A stretch of 5,795 nt of DNA, from assembly GCA_029555925.1 (NCBI GenBank), contig JAKPQU010000620.1, positions 1 to 5,795 of the forward strand. Reading direction: 5' to 3'. Under the pieces are notes generated by a model. That model had not been told where the DNA came from. It worked only from the letters and a program-made list of their open reading frames with translations, and did not search any database. Numbering within the stretch: position 1 is the first letter of the stretch; each line of letters opens with the position of its first letter. The stretch comes from Bacillota bacterium (lineage in GTDB: Bacteria > Eremiobacterota > SpSt-956 > JAKJGF01). Position numbers and translations under genes: made by a program. Shown here one piece after another: positions 1-5,470 of the stretch.

Positions 1-80
1 AAATTAGTTTTTTATATAGAATTAAAAATTAAATAAGGGTTAATTTATTGTCTGTAAAACAAAATAAAGGTGGAAAGAAT
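1..80 (+). promoter_or_regulatory. A/T-rich leader and ribosome binding site of the macB-like gene
   Basis: The leader is very A/T-rich and has an in-frame TAA at 30-32, so the coding region of the following gene begins inside the window. A Shine-Dalgarno-like AAAGGTGG lies at 66-73, seven bases before the ATG at 81, and this decides the start. An alternative TTG at 48, with AAGGG at 35-39, would add 11 residues that are poor in conserved character. A TATAGA-like stretch near 14-19 could be a -10 element, but there is too little upstream sequence to judge a -35, so no promoter is claimed. Confidence 0.6.
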
Positions 81-2150
81 ATGGATGATAAAAAGCCAAT
101 TATAGTACTTACCGATATATACAAAACGTATATAATGGGCGATACAAAGGTTAATGCCAACGATAATATTAATCTTACCATTTATAAAGGCGAATTTGTA
201 GTAATCATGGGAGCTTCCGGAAGCGGAAAATCTACGGTAATGAATTTAATAGGATGCCTGGATCGCCCCACGAGCGGCAGTTATAAACTGGACGGAGTGG
301 AAGTGTCACGGCTCGATGATGATGAACTATCTGTTATAAGAAATCAGAAGATTGGTTTTGTCTTTCAAAAATTTCACCTTTTAACCGGTATGACTGCGAG
401 AGAAAATGTTGAACTTCCGATGATCTACGCAGGTGTAAGCACAAAAGAAAGAATGCATGTAGCAGCAAACAATCTTACAAAAGTCGGTCTGGAAACACGT
501 ATGAACCATGTACCGAATGAGCTTTCAGGAGGACAGATGCAGCGTGTTGCCATAGCAAGAGCTATCTCAAACAAACCACCAATACTTCTGGCAGATGAAC
601 CTACAGGTGCACTGGACAGCAAATCAGGCGATGAAATCATGGCTCTATTTCAGGAATTACACAGGAAAGGAAGTACTGTAATTCTCATAACTCACAACCC
701 GGAAGTAGCAAAATACGGCACAAGAGTCGTAAAACTTCATGACGGTAAAGTAACCTCGGATGAGCAGGTAAAGGAAGAAGACAGAATATTACTTGCATCA
801 GAGATAAAAACCTCTATGACTGTAAGACTTAATATGAGGGGCAGCATGAATATCATGCAGAGTGTAAAAATAGCATGGAATGCACTCAAAGCCAATAAAA
901 TGAGATCTTTACTGACCATGCTCGGTATTATAATAGGTATATCTTCTGTGATCATTATGACTGCCATAGGGAACGGTATGGACAAAGGTTTCAGAAAACA
1001 ATTTACTGACATGGGGGTACAGAATGTTATAGTCTCCCCCGGCAAAGGTGACAGTGTCATACAATCTTCCATAGGTTCAAAAACAAGGCAGCTCACAATG
1101 AGAGATATAACAGTGTTGCAGAAGCAATGTTTTTCAGTAAAAGGGGTGGCCCCAAGTATAACAACCAGCGTTACTGCTGTTTACGGTTCCAATAATATGG
1201 ATGTTACCATAAAAGGTACTTCCCCTGAAATCCTTGTAGTTGACACGTTACCTGTGGAAAAGGGAAGATTTTTTTCCCAGAAAGACTGCGATAAAAACAG
1301 CCCCGTTTGTGTGATTGGCAATGAAGTTGCAGAGAAATTGTTCGGAAAAACTATGGAACCTCTCGGCAATACAATAAAAATGGTGTCAAAATCCAGCAGT
1401 ACTTCAAGCAGTACTTCATCTACAGGCAATTCAGATCCGAACAGTGTTACAAACTCTGGAATAAGGCTTAAAGTTATAGGGGTTTTAAAGAAAAAAGATA
1501 GAGCCATCATGGATGACTACGACAAAACAATAATAACACCTATCACTACATTTAAGAGCAGGGTCTACTACCAGTCATATCTGAGCTTTATTCAGGTAGC
1601 TTCAGAAAATCTTGATACTGTCAAGAAGACAAAAGATGAAGTTACAAGAGTTCTTTTGCCTATTCATGATAATAATATTAAAAACCTGGATATACTGAGT
1701 TTTGAGCAGCAACTGGCACAGTCAATGAGTACTATAATGGCTCTCAGTCTGTTTTTATCCATTATAGCAGTTATTTCTCTGCTAGTAGGCGGTATTGGTA
1801 TTATGAATATAATGCTTGTCTCTGTAACGGAACGTACAAAAGAAATAGGACTGAGAAAAGCCATCGGAGCAAGGAAAGACGATATTTCAACACAGTTCCT
1901 GATAGAATCCCTGGTGCTCAGTATAACAGGAGGTATCATAGGTATACTTGTCGGCACAGGTATATCTGCAGTATATCCGCTTCTGATAGCATCCAGTTCT
2001 TTAAAAGACCTGATGGGACAGGCTATCATTTCATTTACTTCCATTGTAGTTTCTTTTGGTTTTTCTGCAATAGTAGGTGTCTTTTTCGGCCTTTATCCGG
2101 CAAGGAAAGCTGCCGCTCTGGATCCGATAGAAGCATTAAGACAGGAATAA
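81..2150 (+). CDS. macB: MacB-type fused ABC transporter (ATPase plus FtsX-like permease)
   Basis: This is an inner-membrane ABC exporter of 689 residues; E. coli MacB has 648. The N-terminal ATPase (about 1-230) has Walker A GASGSGKST at 44-52, Q-loop Gln96 in VFQ, signature LSGGQ at 148-152, Walker B ILLADE ending at Glu173, D-loop ALDS at 177-180 and H-loop His205. All catalytic residues are present. The permease follows: MacB-PCD start near 256, TM1 about 277-297, a large periplasmic domain about 300-550, then TM2 (554-580), TM3 (608-632) and TM4 (652-674). The family-diagnostic VGGIGIMNIMLVSVTERTKEIG runs from 569 into the cytoplasmic loop; this is one stretch of the FtsX domain. MacB proteins are mechanotransmission pumps that drive substrates (macrolides, peptides, lipopeptides, toxins) from periplasm to exterior through a MacA-like adaptor and TolC. 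Both partners are encoded downstream. The start at 81 is chosen for its Shine-Dalgarno site. A Ser/Thr-rich insert at about 438-448 interrupts the periplasmic domain. The substrate cannot be read from sequence. Confidence 0.95.
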   Translation: MDDKKPIIVLTDIYKTYIMGDTKVNANDNINLTIYKGEFVVIMGASGSGKSTVMNLIGCLDRPTSGSYKLDGVEVSRLDDDELSVIRNQKIGFVFQKFHLLTGMTARENVELPMIYAGVSTKERMHVAANNLTKVGLETRMNHVPNELSGGQMQRVAIARAISNKPPILLADEPTGALDSKSGDEIMALFQELHRKGSTVILITHNPEVAKYGTRVVKLHDGKVTSDEQVKEEDRILLASEIKTSMTVRLNMRGSMNIMQSVKIAWNALKANKMRSLLTMLGIIIGISSVIIMTAIGNGMDKGFRKQFTDMGVQNVIVSPGKGDSVIQSSIGSKTRQLTMRDITVLQKQCFSVKGVAPSITTSVTAVYGSNNMDVTIKGTSPEILVVDTLPVEKGRFFSQKDCDKNSPVCVIGNEVAEKLFGKTMEPLGNTIKMVSKSSSTSSSTSSTGNSDPNSVTNSGIRLKVIGVLKKKDRAIMDDYDKTIITPITTFKSRVYYQSYLSFIQVASENLDTVKKTKDEVTRVLLPIHDNNIKNLDILSFEQQLAQSMSTIMALSLFLSIIAVISLLVGGIGIMNIMLVSVTERTKEIGLRKAIGARKDDISTQFLIESLVLSITGGIIGILVGTGISAVYPLLIASSSLKDLMGQAIISFTSIVVSFGFSAIVGVFFGLYPARKAAALDPIEALRQE
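1395..1418 (+). repeat. 12-base perfect tandem duplication inside macB
   Basis: AGCAGTACTTCA occurs twice back to back (1395-1406 and 1407-1418), in frame, giving SSTSSSTS within the stretch at residues 438-448 of the periplasmic domain. A Ser/Thr-rich low-complexity loop of this kind is probably a flexible surface linker. The exact repeat suggests slippage or recent duplication of 12 bases, so length may vary among relatives. Confidence 0.85.
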
Positions 2151-2154
2151 GAAT

Positions 2155-2234
2155 CGTGACGCGTAACGCGTGACGCGTGACGGATTTAATCCCTGTGTAT
2201 CACGCATTACGCTTTACGGATTACGCATTACGAA
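2155..2234. repeat. Two opposed blocks of 7-base tandem repeats forming an imperfect hairpin
   Basis: The left block (2155-2182) is four units CGTGACG, CGTAACG, CGTGACG, CGTGACG. The right block (2200-2234) is five units TCACGCA, TTACGCT, TTACGGA, TTACGCA, TTACGAA, which is essentially the same unit in reverse complement. Pairing 2155-2180 with 2200-2225 gives 22 of 26 positions paired (two as G-T), with the loop at 2181-2199. The loop contains the near-palindrome GGATT-T-AATCC. No T-run follows the hairpin, so it does not look like an intrinsic terminator. It may still stabilise the macB 3' end or slow read-through. Confidence 0.8.
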
Positions 2235-2292
2235 GTCATTATTTATGAATAAATTAACATCAACAACCATGACCGATTCGATTACAAAGAAA

Positions 2293-2335
2293 TATGAGAA
2301 TTTTTTTCATCCCGTAAGGCGTTACGATTCTCATA
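2293..2335. repeat. Nested palindrome at the right end of the long element
   Basis: TATGAGAAT (2293-2301) is the exact reverse complement of ATTCTCATA (2327-2335), a 9-base perfect inverted repeat. Inside it CGTAA (2313-2317) pairs with TTACG (2322-2326) around a GGCG loop. The 5' side carries a T-rich bulge (2302-2312), inside the stem rather than after it. This is not terminator-like. The GAGAAT/ATTCTC termini recur in the short element at 5344-5393. Confidence 0.7.
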
Positions 2336-2348
2336 AATATATCAGAGT

Positions 2349-2417
2349 ATGATAAAAAATTACAATCGTGAAAAGAAAGGAGATTTTTCTTCTCAGGTTG
2401 AATTAATTCGGTTATGA
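2349..2417 (+). CDS. Possible 22-residue upstream ORF overlapping the TolC-like start
   Basis: ATG at 2349 opens a 22-codon frame (MIKNYNREKKGDFSSQVELI...) ending at TGA 2415-2417, which overlaps the TolC-like start codon as ATGA. It has no convincing Shine-Dalgarno site of its own. It contains a strong one, AAAGGAG at 2376-2382, that lies 31 bases before the next gene's ATG, too far for normal initiation there. It could be a leader ORF giving translational coupling, the remnant of a gene, or chance. No family is recognised and no function is claimed. Confidence 0.2.
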   Translation: MIKNYNREKKGDFSSQVELIRL

Positions 2418-3706
2418 ATAAAAAATTTTTGCTATTTCTATTTATACTGCTCCTTATAACTTTTAATAAAATTCTTGCAGAAGAGTCTGAAAAAATTACT
2501 CTTAAAGATTGTATAAATATGGCCATGGATAACAACCCTTCCGTAATAAGAGCCAGACAGGATATAAAAGTGGCAGAAAGTTTAAAAACCCAGGCTCTGG
2601 CAACTTATTTGCCAAATTTAAAGTACACCGGAACCTATCAAAAATCAAACCAGGGTAACGGTACTATTGTGAGCGGCATATATTTCCCGGCAGTCCCTAT
2701 TGACGACTATTCCAGTACTGTTTCTGTAAGCCAGACTGTTTTTGATACATTCAAAGGCTATTACCAGTATAAACAATATAAAGCTCAGATAGAACAGTAT
2801 GAATATGCTCTCAAGGAAGCAGCCAGTACTCTTACCCTTACGATAGCACAGGATTATTTCAATGCTGCGAAGGCGAAAGATATATTGAATTTCAGAGAAA
2901 GCCTGTTAGATAATTCTCTTAAATATCTTGATAAGGCAAATGAAAATTTCCAGGTCGGTCTTTCACCGAAATCAGATGTATTTACGGCAGAAGTCAATGT
3001 AACCCAGGCAAAGGTAGATCTTCTGACTGCTCAAAATGATAATAAAAATAAACTGGTCCAGCTTAAAATCGACACAGGTCTGCCTCTGGATAAAAATATA
3101 AATATTGCGGAAGAAGTTTATGAATTGAAAAATAAAACTTCAATGGAACAGGCATTGGCTGATGCCTTTGAACGAAGGCCTGAGATAAAAAAATACAATG
3201 CCCAGATAGAATATCAGAACAAAGTTATAACAGGCGCAAAACTTCAGAGATTACCCAATATAACACTGGGCGTAAGTTATAATTATTCAACAGACTCATA
3301 TCTGAGTCCTGATAAATATTATTCTGTTTATGGCCAGGTAAACTTCCCTATTTTCGATGGTTTAAATACTAAATCACAGGTTGAAAGCGCAGAAGCTACC
3401 AGAACCCAGTATGAGTCAGATAAAGAAAAACAGAAAAGAACAATAATTACCGATGTAACAACCGCTTACAATGATCTTGAAACAAATCTTGCCAAAATAG
3501 AACTGAATAACATACAGGTAGAACAGGCAAAATTCAATCTGGAACTGGCAGAAGGGAAATATACGAGCGGAGTCGGATCATTTCAGGATATACTGAACAG
3601 GCAGGACGACTACAGTAAAGCCATGGTTAATTTAATAACCGCTAAATACGATTATCAGATAAGTCTCGCCAAATTCAAAAAAGCCACAGGAGAGGAACTG
3701 CCATGA
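2414..3706 (+). CDS. TolC-like outer membrane efflux protein (OEP family)
   Basis: The product is 430 residues, a usual length for TolC/OEP channels. These form trimeric beta-barrel plus alpha-helical tunnels carrying substrates from the periplasmic adaptor across the outer membrane. Residues 1-22 are a type I signal peptide: MNKK, a hydrophobic core of Leu, Phe and Ile, and cleavage after ILA before EES. There is no lipobox. The mature start ITLKDCINMAMDNNPSV (28-43) is typical of OEP first helices. The two-fold internal repeat shows in matching turn motifs about 204 residues apart, GLSPKSDV at 182-189 and GVGSFQDI at 386-393, each followed by a long Gln/Ala/Lys-rich helix. The start at 2414 is constrained by an in-frame TGA at 2399-2401, yet no good Shine-Dalgarno site sits 5-10 bases before it. 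The end overlaps the adaptor gene by four bases (ATGA), so the two are cotranscribed and probably translationally coupled. It may serve both this pump and the NHLM-type adaptor downstream, which is inference. Confidence 0.93.
   Translation: MNKKFLLFLFILLLITFNKILAEESEKITLKDCINMAMDNNPSVIRARQDIKVAESLKTQALATYLPNLKYTGTYQKSNQGNGTIVSGIYFPAVPIDDYSSTVSVSQTVFDTFKGYYQYKQYKAQIEQYEYALKEAASTLTLTIAQDYFNAAKAKDILNFRESLLDNSLKYLDKANENFQVGLSPKSDVFTAEVNVTQAKVDLLTAQNDNKNKLVQLKIDTGLPLDKNINIAEEVYELKNKTSMEQALADAFERRPEIKKYNAQIEYQNKVITGAKLQRLPNITLGVSYNYSTDSYLSPDKYYSVYGQVNFPIFDGLNTKSQVESAEATRTQYESDKEKQKRTIITDVTTAYNDLETNLAKIELNNIQVEQAKFNLELAEGKYTSGVGSFQDILNRQDDYSKAMVNLITAKYDYQISLAKFKKATGEELP
3688..3697 (+). promoter_or_regulatory. 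Ribosome binding site of the MacA/HlyD-like gene
   Basis: AGGAGAGGAA lies within the last codons of the TolC-like gene and ends five bases before the ATG at 3703. It supports that start and independent as well as coupled initiation across the ATGA overlap. Confidence 0.7.
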
Positions 3707-5343
3707 AGAAATATAGAAGCTTTATACTTATAATAATACTCATAATAATCGGATTATGTGCTTTTTCCAGATACAGCGCCATAGAGAAACAAAAAGAAAC
3801 TATTAAAAACTGGAAAACAGTTAAAGTAAAAAGAGACACTATGAAAGTTATTGTCAGCACTACAGGTACTATTAAAGCATCTACCCAGATAAATATAAAA
3901 TCGGAAATATCGGGAAAGGTTATCAGTTTACCCCATAAAAGAGGAGATATAGTTGCAAAAGGCGCCGTAATAGCCATTATAGACGACAGGCAACAGAAAC
4001 AGACCTATCTTCAATCTGATGCAGCCTATAAAAGCAGTATGGCTCAACTGGAAAAAGCGGAACTTGATAGAAATTATCAGGCATCTTACAGTTCTATATC
4101 AATAGAAACAAAACAGATTGCCCTGGAAAAAGCAAAACTTACGTACAATCAATCAGTTGAACAACTCAAAGAAGCAAAAAAGCTCGGGGAAGCTCAGATA
4201 AATCAATATAAAGCAGCACTTGAACAGCAGCAAAAAAATCTGGATAAAACCCTGGCCGGTTCACGGAAGCAGGAGATAGCTCAAAAACTGGCCACAATGC
4301 AGTCCAAAGAAGCAGATATGTCATATAAACAAACACAATTCGAAAGACAGAAAACCCTTTATGAAAAGTACTATGTGGCACGTAAAGATGTAGACAGTGC
4401 TGAAAATGATTATCTTCAGGCAAAAGCTGCCTGGGAAACTGCAAAACAGGATTATAATATGGCTGTTGAAGGGAGCAGAGCAGAAGATATTGCAGTTTCA
4501 CGGGCACAGTTAGAAAAAGCAAAAGAAGATCTCTATGCTCAAATAGAACAGGTAAACAATAATATAGCTGATAAAGAACGAGCTGTTGAAACGTCACTGA
4601 AAGACTTAAAAACGGCACAGGCAGGAGTTCAGCAGGAAATTGTTAATTCCATGCAGACAGATATAAAAAACGCTACCGTTAAAGATTCTATGGCAAATTT
4701 AATCAAATCTGAGGCACAGAGAAAACAGGATTATGACCAGCTTTCAAAAACACAGATATCTTCTCCCGTAGACGGAATAATTATCGACAGGCCTATAAAC
4801 GTAGGTGATGTTGTAGCATCACAGACAACCTCCACTGCAGGAGGAACGACCCTTATGACCATTGCAGATTTAGGTGAAATCTATGCAGAAGCCAATATAG
4901 ACGAATCTGATATAGGAAGGATAAGAAAAGATCAGACTGTAACCATAAAGGTCGCAGCATATAAAGAAATCAATATTGAAGGTATTATATTTGACCTGGC
5001 ACCACAGGCAGTTCAGGTTCAGCAGATACCGACATTCAATACGAAAATCAAAGTGTTACTCGATAAAATTTCAGAAAAAGAATTGCCTCACGGGAAAACC
5101 CGTTATGAATTATTATACCCGGGAATGAGTGTTGACGCAGACATCTTTGTAGACACAAGAAAAGATGTTCTTCAGGTGCCGGTACAGGCAGTATGGAAGA
5201 AAGATGCTAAAAATTATGTAACTCTCGTATCGGACAAGAAAACCCTCAAGGATGTAGAAGTTACAACAGGTATAAGTGATGATGTAATGATAGAAATACT
5301 TACAGGTGTATCTGAAGGGGATGAAATAAAACTCCCTGATTAA
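3703..5343 (+). CDS. MacA/HlyD-type periplasmic adaptor (membrane fusion protein) with long coiled-coil hairpin
   Basis: This adaptor is 546 residues, against about 370 for E. coli MacA. It should link the MacB-like permease to the TolC-like channel. One N-terminal membrane anchor spans about 6-22. Cys19 is preceded by IGL and does not form a lipobox, so it is not called a lipoprotein. The split lipoyl domain is at about 47-94 (SGKV at 70-73, then RGDIVAKG at 80-87) and 353-390 (SPVDGIII, then NVGDVV). Between them, about 96-345 is a long Gln/Lys/Ala/Glu-rich coiled-coil hairpin. A beta-barrel (about 390-480) and a membrane-proximal domain with VPVQAV at 492-497 close the protein. The TolC-docking tip is probably at 215-229; it has Arg215 and Leu219, but Ala226 where the R-x3-L-x6-S motif of AcrA/MacA has Ser. 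A GSR-x2-E/D-IA motif occurs at 186-193 and again at 257-264. The start is fixed by its ribosome binding site and the ATGA overlap. The subfamily (MacA or a longer HlyD-like group) is not certain. Confidence 0.93.
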   Translation: MKKYRSFILIIILIIIGLCAFSRYSAIEKQKETIKNWKTVKVKRDTMKVIVSTTGTIKASTQINIKSEISGKVISLPHKRGDIVAKGAVIAIIDDRQQKQTYLQSDAAYKSSMAQLEKAELDRNYQASYSSISIETKQIALEKAKLTYNQSVEQLKEAKKLGEAQINQYKAALEQQQKNLDKTLAGSRKQEIAQKLATMQSKEADMSYKQTQFERQKTLYEKYYVARKDVDSAENDYLQAKAAWETAKQDYNMAVEGSRAEDIAVSRAQLEKAKEDLYAQIEQVNNNIADKERAVETSLKDLKTAQAGVQQEIVNSMQTDIKNATVKDSMANLIKSEAQRKQDYDQLSKTQISSPVDGIIIDRPINVGDVVASQTTSTAGGTTLMTIADLGEIYAEANIDESDIGRIRKDQTVTIKVAAYKEINIEGIIFDLAPQAVQVQQIPTFNTKIKVLLDKISEKELPHGKTRYELLYPGMSVDADIFVDTRKDVLQVPVQAVWKKDAKNYVTLVSDKKTLKDVEVTTGISDDVMIEILTGVSEGDEIKLPD

Positions 5344-5393
5344 GAGAATCGTCACACGTGATGCGTGACGCGTGACGGGAGGAACAGATTCTC
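5344..5393. repeat. Intergenic repeat element, short copy
   Basis: The element begins directly after the TAA of the adaptor gene and is bounded by GAGAATC (5344-5350) and GATTCTC (5387-5393), a perfect 7-base inverted repeat. Inside are four 7-base units (5351-5378: GTCACAC, GTGATGC, GTGACGC, GTGACGG). CGTCAC at 5350-5355 can pair with GTGACG at 5372-5377. Positions 5345-5378 match 2150-2183 at 30 of 34 positions. It looks like the left arm of the long copy closed by the same terminal repeat, that is, a deletion derivative or minimal unit. Confidence 0.75.
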
Positions 5394-5419
5394 ATTCTTC
5401 GTTAGAATTAACTAAATCA

Positions 5420-5452
5420 GGTGTTCGGGTTAGAAAGATAAAATCCAACACC
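5420..5452 (+). promoter_or_regulatory. Hairpin in the leader just before the NHLM-type gene
   Basis: GGTGTT (5420-5425) pairs perfectly with AACACC (5447-5452). After one bulged C, GGGTT (5427-5431) pairs with AATCC (5442-5446) with one G-T, giving 11 pairs and a 10-base loop. The 3' arm ends a few bases before the Shine-Dalgarno sequence. No T-run follows it, so it is not an intrinsic terminator. It could position or protect the ribosome binding site or serve as a processing site; a role is inferred only from position. Confidence 0.4.
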
Positions 5453-5456
5453 CAGA

Positions 5457-5463
5457 AAAGGAG
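5457..5463 (+). promoter_or_regulatory. Ribosome binding site of the NHLM-type gene
   Basis: AAAGGAG is followed by seven bases and then ATG at 5471. A second in-frame ATG at 5465 lies only one base after the GGAG and is unlikely to be used, so 5471 is chosen. Confidence 0.75.
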
Positions 5464-5470
5464 AATGTAT

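Larger units (their letters stand above)
2150..2335. repeat. Intergenic repeat element, long copy, with terminal inverted repeats
   Basis: The gap after macB is largely one element bounded by inverted repeats. GAATCGTGACGC at 2151-2162 matches the reverse complement of GCGTTACGATTC at 2319-2330 at 11 of 12 positions. The left end begins at the last base of the macB stop codon. Inside are two blocks of 7-base units and a right-hand palindrome, described separately. The first 34 bases (2150-2183) match 5345-5378 at 30 positions without gaps, so this is a dispersed family. It encodes no transposase. It could be a MITE-like, REP-like or short-tandem-repeat element; the family is not recognised, and no target-site duplication is evident. 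Confidence 0.75.

Noticed and set aside
48..80. TTG start at 48 giving an 11-residue longer MacB
   Set aside because: The ATG at 81 has a well-spaced AAAGGTGG, which lies inside this extension. The extra residues are not needed by the ATPase fold, which begins just after residue 6 of the shorter form.
425..2044. Minus-strand frames opposite macB (425-640, 737-1096, 1181-1510, 1664-2044)
   Set aside because: They lie fully inside a strongly conserved gene on the other strand, have no domain I recognise, and reflect its codon pattern.
2155..2234. CRISPR array
   Set aside because: The repeat unit is 7 bases and the units adjoin without spacers, so this is a tandem repeat and not a CRISPR array.
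2155..2340. Intrinsic terminator after macB
   Set aside because: Hairpins are present but none is followed by a T-run. The only T-run (2301-2307) lies inside a stem-loop and not after it.
2170..2352. GTG-started 60-codon frame on the + strand across the intergenic repeat
   Set aside because: Its first third is a translation of the 7-base repeats, which gives a periodic peptide typical of repeat DNA. It has no ribosome binding site and no recognisable domain. The inner ATG at 2245 (35 codons) is no better supported.
2322..2353. Promoter ahead of the TolC-like gene (TATGAT at 2348-2353)
   Set aside because: The candidate -10 is acceptable, but the only -35-like sequence (TTACGA at 2322) matches poorly and is spaced 20 bases away.
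3754..3759. Lipoprotein signal at Cys19 of the adaptor
   Set aside because: The residues before the Cys are Ile-Gly-Leu. Leu at -1 does not fit a lipobox, so a simple membrane anchor is the better reading.
4166..4618. Minus-strand 150-codon frame opposite the adaptor hairpin
   Set aside because: It mirrors the Gln/Lys/Ala-rich coiled-coil codons of the real gene, producing a Leu/Phe/Tyr-rich product with no family likeness.
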